Of a stretch of DNA of 64,000 nucleotides, positions 34,403 to 46,772 are shown piece after piece. The translations under genes were made by a program, and so were the position numbers. The notes under the pieces were generated by a model. The model was not told the origin of the DNA, did not search any database, and saw nothing but the letters and a program-made list of their open reading frames with translations. The DNA is taken from the NCBI GenBank assembly GCA_963573315.1, contig OY752144.1:2722501-2786500 (forward strand). The letters are read 5' to 3'. This DNA is from Entomortierella parvispora. Lineage: Eukaryota; Mortierellomycota; Mortierellomycetes; Mortierellales; Mortierellaceae. Position 1 is the stretch's first letter. Each line of letters begins with the position of its first letter.

Positions 34403-37400
34403 TTAAAAGGCCTTGGTGCCTGTTCCGCTATACTCTAGTAGCATGGCGGGCGTCAAGGACGGTTTGACAGACAGTAAAGATTGGACGAAATCATCCGCAT
34501 TCTAGGAAGCATTTGGACAAGAGATTAGAACACAAGGAAAAATGAAAAAAAAAACTTCCCAGCGATGGATCAAGAAACCCTTACCACTGGCTCGGTGGAA
34601 GGAGTATCGCTCAAAGTTGAGTCCCCCGCTGCCCCAGGTTTCGAGTTTTTGATAAACGAGCCGCTTCCAAGAATACGCGTTCTCAGGGCGATGAGGGCTG
34701 CCTCTCGGCAAACATTCTGCAAATCTGCTCCTGTGTACAGCTCAGTCTATCAGAGATAAAATTGTCAGTTCGGTGAGGCTCCTTAGATAACAGCAACAAC
34801 CGAATTAAAAGTAGGCGAAATCTGCTGAGAAAACTAAAAATTACCACTTGTGCAATGGATTCCAAGTCAACATCCTCTGCCAATGGGATATCTCTGGTAT
34901 AGATTTTCATGATCTGTCTCCTTGCCTCCAAATCAGGGGGAGGCACCTAGCAACGTAAAATGAGAAGAGAAATTTAGTCCAGTATCCAGTATTTTGTACG
35001 CAAGGGGAATTGACAATGAAAGAAAAGTATAGAGAGACTTACATAAACAACACGATCGAATCTTCCAGGCCGAAGGAGTGCCTTATCGATCAAATCCACA
35101 CGATTTGTAGCCGCAACAATCAGTACCCCTGCTGCATTTTCCACGCCATCCATTTCGTTCAGCATGGTCGACAACACCCTCTCCTGGACGCTATCTCCAC
35201 CACCATCGCCTCCTCCTCCGCCTGAAGAAAAGCTCCGTTTGCCCACAATCGTATCAATCTCATCAAAGAAAATAATCGATGGGGCCGAGAGTCGAGCTTG
35301 GTGAAAGGTCTCCCGGATCGTCTTTTCAGAGTCGCCCACATATGAACTGTATAGAGCTGCGCCGTTGACGGACAAGAACGAAGCTCCTGAATTGGTTGCA
35401 ATCGCTTTCACAAGGGTCGTCTTGCTACAACCAGGAGGTCCATAAAGCAAAATGCCTCGAGGTGCTTTGAGTCCAAGTCGAGAAAATGTGTCCTTGTAGA
35501 GGACAGGCCATTCCACAGCTTGCCGCAGTTGAGCCTTGACAGACTCCAGTCCACCAATGTCAGACCACCGGACAGGCTCAACAACGACACCATACCCACG
35601 TTGTAATGAGGGTGCGTTGACACTGAAGGCCTTTTTGAAATCTGCCATCGTTACCTTGACAACTTCTTTTCCAGTTTTTGCCTCTGCAGATGCTCCAGCA
35701 GCAAGACTCCTGTGGACTGCATTCAGCGCACTCTCGCGACAAAGAGCCTCCAGATCCGCGCCTACAAATCCATTTGTCATCCGCGCCAATCGCTTCAATT
35801 CTTCTTCTGTCAATGTATGTGGCATGTCGTGAATCAATCCTTGCAGAATCCTGGCTCGACTCTCTTCTCTGGGTACTTCCATCCTGATCTCCCGATCGAA
35901 TCTGCCAGGTCTCCTCAACGCGGGATCGATTGCATTGGGACGGTTTGTCGCTGCAATAACGACAACTCTACCTCTCGAGCTCACACCATCCATCAGAGTC
36001 AACAACTGGGCCACTACTCTTGACTCGTGTGCCTGAGCATCCGTACGATGAGGGGTCAAAGCATCCAGTTCATCGATAAAAATCATGACTGGCCGTTTTG
36101 GATCCGAAAGAGCGAGGCGAGATGCTTGTGCGAATTTCTGCCGGAGCTTTTCTTCCGATTCACCCACATAGGGTCCGAATATCTCGGGTCCATAGAGTGT
36201 GACCATGGAAGCGTTGCAAATAGAGGCGACTGTGGAAACCAGCAAGGTTTTTCCGACTCCTGGGGGGCCGTGAAGAAGGATACCCTTAGGACATTCAATG
36301 TTGAGATGGGAGATGAGATCCGGGTAGAGAAGAGGGTATGAGACGACCTCCAAAAGGGCTTTGAGCGGTGCTTCCAAACCTGGAAGGATGCGGAGACCAA
36401 GCTGTTGTTGAGAAATGTCTTTGGATTGATTAGCAATCGGCGTAGTAGTGGTTTTATCAGTGGCGGCCGCGACGTCTTGTTCCTTTTTGATGTCCTCCGC
36501 TGTCCGAATGATGATTTGCGTTCCTTTGACAACGAGGACGGGTCCAGAAGTGGGCACACTTGACTTGATCTGGAGAATGGAAAATAAAGGCGAGGTCAGT
36601 CTTCCACGTTGTTCCGATGTAGCTTTCTGGTTGGCCTATTCTCTCCATCGCAGCTTCTTGATTTCGTTAGTATATCGTATGCAATATACCTTGACGATTA
36701 GTCCAGCATATTGACTAGAGACAGTAAACCCCTCCTGAACGACCAAAGTCTCGAGAACTTGATGGATCATCTAGAAGCGAATAGTTCAGTAAACACACGT
36801 ATGGGGTCAATGGTTGATACTGTCTCTCTCTCATTTCTAGCGAACGGGCTACGAGATATCCTTACGTTGCGCCGCATATGATCCGTTGCGTCGTCAAAGA
36901 TGGAACCATTGCTACCATTTTGATCCTCCTGTAGTTGCTGTGATAATGGCTGTAACCTTGTAACGATTACTTCAAGGCGTTGTGCCTTTACAATTGGCGC
37001 CCTTAACGGCACTAACTCTGTATTCAGTTCAAAGTGAAGAAACGAAGAGACATGTTTAGAATGTTTGGCCGCGATCTAAGAGCAATAATCCCCGTTGTTT
37101 CAACATACCGTAGAATATATCACGATTGGTTCCCTTTGTTACTGCATTTTGGCTGTTCACAGTCATTACAGTCGGATCACTAGCGCCGCTCTCGATTCTT
37201 TCCCCTTGCGAAAAGATGGAGCGATCTACGAGCACGTTGTCAGTGTGGTTTTGCTGTCGCGCAGGCCAGACTCGACAAAAGATCTGATCAGGAGCATGAC
37301 CCTGACTGGAGTTGACATTGAGGACCAAAGAGACCCATTGACCCAATGAAAGGCCGGCATCCCGCAGTCGAGAAGGGGCTATGCGACAGCGGGCGGTCTC

Positions 37401-37436
37401 TATGTCGCAGTAGTCGGCGGGACGGTACCGGAACAT
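34403..37436 (-). CDS. Double-AAA ATPase of the AFG2/Drg1 family, AFG2B (SPATA5L1)-like
   Basis: Seven exons: 37436..37109, 37017..36866, 36770..36690, 36569..35043, 34946..34845, 34746..34585 and 34501..34403, giving 816 residues. N-domain about 1-185; D1 has Walker A GPPGVGKT (about 288) and IFIDELDAL; D2 has Walker A GPPGCSKTTLV (about 564) and IIFFDEIDTIVGKR. AATNRPNAIDPALRRPGRFD and its D2 equivalent are the sensor/arginine-finger segments. A glycine/serine loop (GGGGGDGGGD) is inserted after the D2 Walker B. The family unfolds or extracts substrates in 60S ribosome maturation (Drg1 releases Rlp24) or, for AFG2A/AFG2B, in the 55LCC complex. GCSKTTLVKAIATNS and the GDSEK region look closer to AFG2B than to yeast Afg2, by recollection of family sequences. 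D1 also keeps the ER-type HESRVVAQLLTLMDG. Confidence 0.9.
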
Positions 37437-37488
37437 GAAGAGAAAGCAGAGAAGGACGTGGGAGAGCGAGCGAGAGATTCAAAGGAGC

Positions 37489-38455
37489 ATGCATGGACTG
37501 TGCATGAGGACAGCAAGCGAAAAAAAGGACGTTAAGGGGTAGTATAGATTTTTTCTCGCGTGGAGGGACGATCAGGGAAGGATGGGATGGGAAAAGGGTT
37601 CACAAGGCCGAGAAAGTGTCCCCACACTGCATGCACGCTGCAGCTGTAACTGCTTGGAGCAACAAGACTCGCTACAAGGGGCACAAGATGCTGCAAGCAT
37701 GATACCCACGGGCGATTACCTCAACCTCACAGGAAGGCTGACTTTACGCCCAAGGGTGAGAAGAAAGCAGAGAATGACACTGATATCGGAGATGGCGATG
37801 GGGGCAAGAGGCAGAGAGGGGCAAGGAACGACGAGGTGCGTGATTTTTTTTTTCCTTTCTACGAATAATTCGCGCATTTGCATTGAGGTTGTTGCCACTA
37901 GGCATCAGTGCGCGATCCCATCAGGACAGAGCATGGCTCTTTCTCTTTCTCTCTCTTTCTCTCTCTCTCTTTCTCTTTCCCCTCTTGCCTCTTCCCTCCT
38001 CCCTCTTCTCTTCCGTCCTCTCTCCTTTCTCTTTCTCTCTCTCGCTCTCTCTCTCTCTTCCTCTCTATTACTTCTATCTTTTTCTTTTGCTAGCCTCCTC
38101 CTTCTTCTCCTCTCTTCCTCATCTTCCTCTTCCTCCTCCTCTTCGTCTTCACTGTCCACTTCATCGCTCCCTTACCCCTCCTCCTCCTCCTCTCCCCCTT
38201 CCTCCATCCTTCCCTTCTTGCTCTCTCTTTCTCTCTTTTTCTCCCCAGGTGGATGCTTCTCCATTCGCGACTGCCAGTTCATCAATGAGAAAAAACCGCT
38301 CCCTATTCAGTCCTGCCCATTCCCAATCCGCCCTCGCCACCAACTCGCTCTCTCGACGTGCCGCAGCCGGCGACTCTGACGCCTCCGACTCCTCCTGTGC
38401 CTCCTTTTCCTCTTGCAGCCTCTTCTTCTCGTCTTCTTGCCTTGACGATCCTTAG
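37489..38455 (+). CDS. Candidate small three-exon gene, unknown function
   Basis: Tentative exons 37489..37538, 37733..37835 and 38249..38455 give 119 residues in consistent phase. The product is polar, with KGEKKAENDTDIGDGDGG in exon 2 and a Ser/Ala-rich exon 3 (SLSRRAAAGDSDASDSSC). The acceptors CCTCACAG and CTCCCCAG are good; the first donor (GTAGTA) is weak, and the second intron (413 bp) is a pure pyrimidine tract. It would start 53 bp from the AAA-ATPase start on the opposite strand and end just before a TATAAAA box at 38504. It has no recognised domain. Exon 3 could equally be chance open frame in leader sequence. Confidence 0.28.
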
Positions 38456-40188
38456 GAGTCCTGCCAACTCTCTTTTACTGTTCTTCTCTCCACACCTTCA
38501 ACGTATAAAAACACACGCACTCTCTCTCTCTCTCTCTCTCTCTTGCTGCTCGCCCTCCTTCTCTCGTTCTTCATACCTGCCTGTTCCTGGAATCGAAGCC
38601 ATTTTGGCTTGACTCGACTCGACTGAAGAAAGGTAAGTCCAAACCCTTGACACACACACAACACACACAACACATACAGTATAGTGTTTTAAACACGAAC
38701 GCACACCTCACAGGCAAACAGAGTGACAAACATGATGCATGCCATTTCATCACCGCCCCTCTTCCTCCCCCGCTCCCCCCTTTGCCTCTTCCTCCCTCTT
38801 TCCTCCTTTCTCCTTCCCTGGCCCAAAGTCCAGGAGACCAAAGACTACCTAGAGTGTGCTCGTATGTCCATCCTCCCAAGAGAGCGGAAACAGACCAACA
38901 GACCAACATGGAGAGCTCCCTCTCCCCCCCCTCCGCAAAATCTTTCCGAGGGGCCTCTACAGGCCACAACCTTAAGTCCGGTGTGTGTGCATGGGTCGTC
39001 CCATCCTCTCTTCTCTTTGGTCCGTTCTGGAAATGATAAAGGAGCAGTTGGGGGGTGGCACAGGGACAGGTTTTTTCTTTTCTTTTTCGTGATGTTCCAC
39101 AAAAAGGAGACGCCGAATCTCCGCCCCTGCTGCTCGCGTGAGAGAGTCTATGAGTCCATGGAAACGGATCCAAAGATCCCAATGTCTTTCTCTCTGTCTC
39201 CAGACTCCAGACTGAGAACAAAGACAACTTCGGTTGATTTTACGTGTGAACCGGAATGACGACTGCAACTTTTTTTTCCCTGTGGTCTCTCACTCGTGTC
39301 TGAACTCTTTCTCCACAGATATCCTTTGTTTCTCCTCTTCCTCCTCTTCCTCCTCTCCATTCTCCTTCTGCCTCCTCGTTTTCACTCTCCCCCGCCATTG
39401 CTCTTCTTCCCCCACTCCTGCCACTTTGCACTGTTCATAGACAGCATCGCTTCGCCCGAAAAATATCGCGCACATGGTCACATTGCCTCTCGTTGCCTAT
39501 TTCAATACCGAGCTATGATCCACCCTGCCTCGCCGTGAACGATCCTAACCTTTGCTGCTTTTGCTGTCCTTTTCGTATCCTTGCGTGCAACACCAGGTGG
39601 TCAATCTCTCCTCTTCCTCCCTCAGCTCTGACTCTTTGATCCACATTGCTCTCAACGTCGCACACGCCTCTTCGATCTCTCTCTCTCTACATTGCATTTG
39701 GCATTTTGGTCTCTCAGTTTGTTAAAAAAAGATCCTGCAAGGTATTAACACATTTTGCTCAATGCAACTCTCTTTCTCTTGCCATCCTTCTCTTTGTCTC
39801 CTTGTCCCTCTCTCACTCTCTGTCTCTCTGTCTCTCTTCTCTCTGTCTCTCTCGTTTTCTCTCTTCACCTCCTCCCTCTCTACCTCTCTTTGCCTCACCC
39901 TCCTTCCTAGCCCAGAGTAAGAACACGACTGCCTCTCTTCTGGCTTACTGACTCTTCCCCGCAAATCATCGCCACCCTGCGCCTGCTTCAACTTGGATCA
40001 GACGGCGCTGACAACATTCCCCTGTGCTTGATCCCGCAACGGACTCTTTTCTTGACGAGCCACTGTGTTCTCTTTTTAACCAACAAACTGACCCTTTCTC
40101 CAATCCCAACTCCACTCCAAAAACAGGAATCGAAAGAAAACACGCACATATATTCATACACACACACACACACACACATACAGCAACA
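38456..40188 (+). promoter_or_regulatory. Promoter and long leader of the PRL-type phosphatase gene
   Basis: TATAAAA at 38504-38510 is followed by (CT)n at 38519-38542 and, at 38633, a strong donor AAAG|GTAAGT. The acceptor CTTTCTCCACAG ends at 39318, suggesting a 5' UTR intron of about 690 bp. The remaining leader to the ATG is CT-rich and ends in (AC)n at about 40159-40180. No other gene is seen. Confidence 0.45.
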
Positions 40189-41702
40189 ATGACCCTCACA
40201 CTTCGTACTGCCACTCCTGTCGCTGTCGCCTCCCCCACCGCCCACTCTGCTTCACCCAACATGGCTCGAACCATATCCTCGGACGACTCTTCCACCTCTT
40301 CCAACACGACGGTTGTGAACCCCCCAACGGCCGTGGCGCGCCTCATGCGCTTGCCTACACCTCCTCGCAGCCCTGGTTTATCACCTTTGGGCAAGCAGCT
40401 GACGTTGATCGAGCCGCCCATGACCAAGGCAGTCCGGTTCCTGATCTTGGATTGCCCGACCGATTCGACGCTGCCCTTCTACTTGGCGGAATTAATGAGA
40501 CACAATGTCACGGACGTGGTTCGGTGCTGCGAACCAACTTATAGAGCCGAGACTCTTCAGGCAGAGAGGATCGAGGTCCATGACTGGCCATTCCGAGATG
40601 GTGCTGTGGTAAGCAAATGTGTTCACAAAGGAAATAATTGGGGAGGGAGTCCTTTTTTTTTTCTGTGAAGTAATGTGCTTGCAGCAGAAGAGTCCAAGCT
40701 ATGCGGGTAATGCGGGTTATGCAAGGGAAAGGAGAGAGATGGTACAAGAGGCAAGTGATATGACATGGTGAAGAAGGAAAGGAGAAAAGGGAGAAGAGAG
40801 GCTGTGTGGCTATGGACCAATGGATCTCGCTAGATCGACAATGTGGACACGCGCGTGCTTGGTGCTTGCGATGAATCTTCTCGGGAGAGTCAGAGAGAGA
40901 GCAATAGGATCAGAACACAAGGATGACGAAAATGCAGGAGGCGTTGTTGACGATGTTGCAGTTGGCCCAAAATCAAGGGAAGGGAGGGAATGAAGACAGA
41001 GGGAAAGAAAGTGAAAGAGCAACAGCAATAACCACACACAAAAAAAAGGGTCGCTTTGTGCTTTTTTGGTGGCAATAGTGGTGATCAGTGCGCAAACAAG
41101 AGCACGGACAACCAAAGGGGAGTTAACCTCACATCACACTCTCACTCTCACACTCACACTCACACACCTCTTTATTCTCTCAATGTCACTACTAGCCTCC
41201 CACTTCTGTTATCAAGAACTGGCTCCAGCTCGTCGACAGTCGCATCGTCCGCCGACGTCCATCCAACAACTCGGGGGGCTCTCGCTCTCGCGCCAACTCC
41301 CGCTCTCGCGCCAACTCCCGCTCTCGTACCCACTCTCGCTCTCGCGCCAACTCTCCTTCCCCTTCCTCATCGTGCTCCTCCTCCGCCTCCGAGGATGAGG
41401 ACAGCCCTTCCTTTGTTCCACCCACAATCGCCGTCCACTGCGTAGCTGGACTTGGCCGTGCACCCATCCTGGTAGCTCTAGCCATGATTGAACTTGGAAT
41501 GGCCAACCTCGACACTGTGGAATTCATTCGTCGTCGCCGTCGCGGATGCTTCAACAACAACCAGATCCAGTATATTGATGGATACAAGCGTGGCAAGGTC
41601 TTGAAGCATCCTCTCGGACATGTCTTGGGATCCTCGGGCTCCGAGGGAGGCAACACTGTCAAGAACGGACTCAGCAAGATGTTCCGGCTCACCAAGGCTT
41701 GA
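40189..41702 (+). CDS. PRL/PTP4A-type dual-specificity phosphatase with SR-rich insertion
   Basis: Two exons, 40189..40608 and 41196..41702 (587-bp intron, phase 0), giving 308 residues. After a Ser/Thr/Pro-rich N-terminus (about 1-75), the PRL fold starts at [18 protein letters not shown]. The general-acid loop is [12 protein letters not shown] (D132), and the intron falls directly before [17 protein letters not shown] charged SR-repeat stretch (about 160-208, SRSRAN units plus EDED) then interrupts the domain before the P-loop [10 protein letters not shown] (Cys222, H-C-x5-R). C-terminal helices follow ([20 protein letters not shown]). Animal and yeast-type PRLs end in a prenylated CAAX box; here the end is FRLTKA, so no farnesylation is expected. 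PRLs bind CNNM magnesium transporters and have weak phosphatase activity. Confidence 0.9.
41281..41360 (+). repeat. 18-bp tandem repeat encoding SRSRAN units
   Basis: About four imperfect copies of an 18-bp unit (CGCTCTCGCGCCAACTCC) lie inside phosphatase exon 2. They extend the inserted SR-rich segment. The third copy varies (CGTACCCACTCT). Confidence 0.85.
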
Positions 41703-42558
41703 CTTTGCGTAGGAAACGAAGGCGTGTATGGATTCAACGACAAGAACGACTGCAAGGATTCGACATCCTTGGGGTCGAGCCTGAGATGGAGAATTCTCAT
41801 CCAGGGATACAACAACCAAATCAAAAACAATATTAAAATCAAAATCAACAGGAACGACAAGAATAACAATTCATTGGTGATCAGAGGCAGCAACAAGGCC
41901 GCCGGCACTACTACCGCCCATTCTCTGTTTAAACCCGTTGCGTCCGACTTGACTAGCAAGAGGAAAGCAATGTGTTCGCCACTTTTCCTAGCTGGTGTAG
42001 CGTACTCTAGGTGTTGGCAAGCTGAATATGGTACAAAGTGTAGAAATAGACGAAAGGAGATCCTTGGAGTCAGGGAAATCCCCTTGGCAGTCATGGCGGA
42101 AATGGTGCGTTTGGAATCGTTCGTGTCGTGGGAAAAAGTATTGGCAGCTACAACTCTCATGACGCAATGGAATCAAAGGTGTCTCGACGACCCAGAGGAT
42201 TGTTTTTCTATCGACTGGAACACATGCAGGGTTTCTTTAAGACAAGGGCGACAGTGTGAATGGCTCATCTCAACGGACGGGCGGTGGGTGGCTCTGTCAC
42301 CTCGATCCCTACGAAATAAATCTCTTCATTGTCTTCACCAAAACTACGCTTTTGCTCTTTTTTATATACAACAGAAGAGGGGAGAGAGAACTACGGCAGC
42401 GGATGCTGGTGAGAGGGATGGGGAACGAAGCTATTTACATTTGGAAGGAGGGGGGGGTGGTTTTTTTTTTTTGCTTCTGTTTTTCGGAGATTTTTTTTTT
42501 TTTTTTTTTTTTTGGCGGGAAACTTGGCAAAGAGAAAAACAGGAAACCTGTTCATTCT
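41703..42558. other. Intergenic between convergent genes
   Basis: 3' region of the phosphatase gene. It contains a 23-T run at 42491-42513. A 300-codon frame on + (41724-42626) runs through poly-T and lacks conserved-looking segments; I treat it as non-coding. Confidence 0.55.
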
Positions 42559-43755
42559 CTACTTTGTCTTGTGGTTGCGGTTGTGGGTCGATGTCGCAGA
42601 TTTGCTGCCGTAGTCCTCCCCGTTAAGGGAGTGGATGGGAGCGTTGTCCTGCTTGAGCACACTATGGGACTCGACCATGCGGATGGCATCTGAAGCATGC
42701 TGGCTCATGTTGCTGGTAGAGGATCTCGCTTCCTGGAAGGAAGGAGAGAGAGAGGGGAGGAAAACACAAGCAGCGGATCAGTCAGTCAAAGTGAACTCGA
42801 TAGAAGAGATAGAAGAGCGAGAAAAAAGAAAGAATACAGGGGGTCCCGCGCAGCTGTGCATCCAGGATCCCGAGGTTTTTTTTGGTGTTTTTTTTTTTTT
42901 TTTTTTTTTTTTTTGGTGGATGCTGCCTTAGCTCAAGGGGGAGAGGTGGAGCGAGAAGAGGGGTCTGAGCGAGGGAGGACAGAAGGGTGGGAAGTGATGA
43001 GTTGGGAGGGAAATACGCCCCCCATTCACTCTTTCCATCCTCTCGTATCGTTCTCTATCAGTTTCTCCCACAAATGCCTCATTTCCTCTTTCCCTCCATT
43101 CGTCATGATGATGAAGGTGGTTGGTGGCGTGTTGGTTGGACAAGAGACACAGAAGCACTAAAATAGGATCTCAGCTGTATAGAGAGAAAAGTTCCCTAAC
43201 CTTCAATTGCTGGCAAAGGGTTGATACCAGCTCCTGTTCATGCTCCTTGTTCTTCACCGACGGATGCAACACATCGGCTTGAACCTGGCTCACCAAACTT
43301 TGCTCAAAGGTCGAACCCTGCGAGAAAGTTCCCGGTGGGGCCGTCGCCGCGACCTTGCCACGATGATGCGGATGATGTTTTTGTGTTCGGTCCCGGTTTG
43401 ACTCCTGATGATGGTTGTTGCAACTCATGGCCAGACCCAAGTTCATCATAACTTCATCTTCAGGGTTGTCGTATTGCTTTACCTCACGGATGTGGTCCTC
43501 CTTGGTGCTCGACAGGGACTTTGCAGAGTGTTCGAGTTTCTCGGCCGCCTTCTTGGCTGCATTGGACCAGGAGTTTGACGACGACGACGACGAGGGAGAA
43601 GGAGAGGTCGGGGACTTTTTGGACATTGAGGAATATCCGCTCGGATGGGCGCTGTTGGCATGAGGAACATGGGTGTTCACAAAGGCGACGAGGGGGATAC
43701 GGGCCATGGAGACTCTAGGCAGAGCCATGGAGACGGTGCGAAGAGCGGAAGGCAT
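42559..43755 (-). CDS. Unknown protein with mitochondrial-type N-terminus
   Basis: Two exons, 43755..43201 (donor GTTAGG) and 42732..42559, phase 0, giving 242 residues. The N-terminus (MPSALRTVSMALPRVSMAR) has Arg/Ser/Ala and no acidic residue, the composition of a mitochondrial presequence. A Ser-rich linker and a helical segment (NAAKKAAEKLEHSAKSL) follow, then YDNPEDEVMMNLGLAMS, a His-rich stretch and SLVSQVQADVLHPSVKNKEHEQELVS. The C-terminal exon is polar (ASDAIRMVESHSVLKQD). The long intron (468 bp) contains 23 T in a row. I do not recognise the family. Confidence 0.68.
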
Positions 43756-44752
43756 TTGCACTGATAGGGGTGAGGGAGGGTGTTGGGTGTTGGGTGTTAA
43801 AAGGAAGGAAGAAAGGTATGAAGGGAGTTCAAGAGACTGGAGTGGATGAGGATATGTTTTAAAGAAGAAGGGAAAGAAAGAGAGGGAGCAAAGTAGGATC
43901 TGACCTGGCATTTTTATCAGGCAGAGACAGAAGGAAAGAGGGCACGCGTGAGTGTCTGTCTCACCATGCAACGACAGCTGGGTCATTCCCAGTCTCCGCG
44001 AATAGGACGCACCCAGTGCGCGCGCGATCCGGGCTCGCCCTGGACGCAGAGATCGCCTCTTTTTTCTTTTTTTTTGTCGTTCTACCTTGACAACAATGAA
44101 GAGCGGAAGAAGAGACGGTCGGGACGCGCTTTTTTGGATGCAATGCCGGCAGCAAGACAGGAAAGAACGGAAGCAAGAAAACTCTACCTAATCCAAATGC
44201 AACGCGTTTCCCTTCGAGCTAAAAGTTTGTTTCTGTGTGTGCACATTGTGCGGCGATGTTTAACGGTCTTCACGTGTGGATCTGACTCGAGTGGAGAGAG
44301 ATCGGGCTAACTCAAGGAGGTCTTTTTTTTTGTGTGTGTGAGTGTCTCCCTAGACTGCAAGCCCGTCCCTTTGTACTTTGTAGGTTGACACGCGGACACT
44401 ATCTCGTCTTGACCAATGGCAGTCTCCCCCCTCTTCTTAAAGAGGAAGAATCCGGGGGTGACCATTCCCGTCCCGTTGGCAGGGCGAACGAGAGCATCAT
44501 ATGATGGACCTCGCTTTCTGCTGTATGCCTCGTCCGGTAGACCTATACATGAATGTGTTCTACGTATAATACATGTTCATTACGTATTTGTGGAGAAAGA
44601 ACAACCAACAGGGAACCCGTCACTCTGGATCTTCGTGCACCCAATGGCAGCCCGGCATTGCTTTGGGCCATGACTTTGGCATGGGGGACAAAGAGACGCG
44701 TGGCATTTGATGTCACGTCTCAGTCTTCCAGTACATGTTGGTGCCAACCTCC

Positions 44753-44795
<43 letters not shown>

Positions 44796-46722
44796 ACACA
44801 CACATTTCCTACTCCTCGTCGCTCTGTCTTGTTCTCTTCTTGTGATCTTCAAACCAACTTCATTGGGTGACAGCATGTCTATTCCTGCATGCAATATGCA
44901 TGCACTGTTAGTACTCACTGGGCAACACCCGTCCATGGGGTGCCATGTGCTCACAACACAATGGTGTATGCATTGCACTTGGCTCTCCCCAATTGCAGCT
45001 AAAAATAATAAGCAAGAGGCGCTGGGAGCGAGAAAGGACCGATCTCTCCACTGTAAAATGAGCTGGATCAGTCGACAGAGCCGATGGGCAGATTGGGGGT
45101 GGAAAGATGAAAAAGCCATTGAGCGATGTGAGCCATGGTCGTGATCACCTTCCTTGACGATCACCTTCCACGCGCGCCCACAGGAACAACACAATCGATC
45201 GAGCAAACAAGTGCCGAGTAGTATCAGCATCATAAAGCAGGGTCCATTGGATCCTCTCTGCCACACGTTACAAAAACAACGCTTGTCTCATTTGGTACGG
45301 GAAGAAAGGAAGATCTACGCTTCCTCTCGCTCGCCCAGACAAAGTTCGTCATCCGCGTGGGGTGGGGATCTACTTTTTTTTTTTTTTTTGAGTTCCACCT
45401 TGGGGACAAGCTGACAACCAAAACCATCGTCATCGTCATTCCAGGCACAGCCAGAGGAAAGCAGCATAGCCTTGTGGTCGTACTAACGAGCTCCTCGACC
45501 CTTGACTCTTTCTCATGCAGTCGACATGATCAAAGGAAGATTTTTTTTTTATTCCCGAGGTGCTGTCAAAGGGGGTTGGGGGTTGGGGGGATGACTCGAC
45601 ATATGAAAAGTGCATTGCTATCATCTGCCAACTTGGTGCGAGAATGATACGGAATGATACGATATCGATATCCATTGAAATAGGAAGGATGATTGTTGCG
45701 CCGCTCCAGTCAGTTCAGCTTGTTTGGAGGTTTCTCTTTTATGCGATTTCAGGACATCATGTGTCCAAACAGAGAGAGCTGTTCTCAGCTCTTTTCTTAC
45801 CATGGTGCATGCTCTTGTCTGGTTCCAGAAGAATGGCCATGGGTGAGGCACGACCCAAGGAGATTCGCAGCAGAAGGTAACAAAAGAGAAACTACAAAAG
45901 AAAAAGAAACGAGATTGACGAATGGGCGTGTGCCTTCCAACCTTCTTTGTGTTTGCAGTGAGCGTGTGTAATGGCGTGGCAAACACGCACTCATCCCCTC
46001 CCCCCAAGCATGCACCCTTTGCCAATCTTTTTCCGCTGACTGCTCATCGCATCATCTGTGTCAGGGCAAGGCAAACGCAAGGTTGCGAGAACAGCAAGGT
46101 TGTATTGTAAGGATATTTGATTGTTTGTTGTTGTACAGAGGACACAAGAACAGGAGAGGCCGCGAGAGCACCAACGAAACGTGCATTGGCATTGGGGCTT
46201 GGAGCAAAAGACGGCATGCTCACGGTTGTCTCCAGGGGTGTTTGTTTCCTCAATGCATCCCCTCCAAAACCATCCCACCCAACCAACCTTGGGTCATTTT
46301 CCGCTTCGTTTGCTGTCACCCCCCTTCTGCATCTTTCGCATTGTTCCCTTCCTTCTCCCGTCTTCTTCCTCTTTCTCTTCTTTCTCTTGACCATCTTCTT
46401 TTCTTCCCTCAATCCTCTCCACCTCAGTTTCTCTCGCCCTCGTTATCTTGACCTTCCTCTCTCGCTCTCTTTCTGTCGCCAACTGTGCAGACACTCACAA
46501 AGGTAAACCACTTCTCCTCCACCCCCTGCGTTTCCTCTCGCTTGAACCCTCCACCCCTTCACTTCTGCTCGCAAACCGTTGCACACTCTCAAGAATCCTC
46601 CTCTGTCCCCACATTCATCTCACAGCAATCCATTAATCTCCTATTCACCCTCGTTCTTCTTTTCTCTTTCACTCTCTTTCTTCACAGGTCGTACACACAC
46701 ACACACTCTCTCTCTCTCTCTC

Positions 46723-46772
<50 letters not shown>

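Noticed and set aside
41192-42160. 322-codon frame antisense to the phosphatase
   Set aside because: Shadow of exon 2 and its SR repeat; no independent motif or splice support.
41724-42626. 300-codon + strand frame downstream of the phosphatase
   Set aside because: Runs through a 23-T tract, has no conserved-looking segment, and overlaps the terminal exon of a minus-strand gene.
44416-44673. 85-codon ATG-started frame with ordinary composition
   Set aside because: Isolated, no motif, no clear promoter; cannot be separated from chance.
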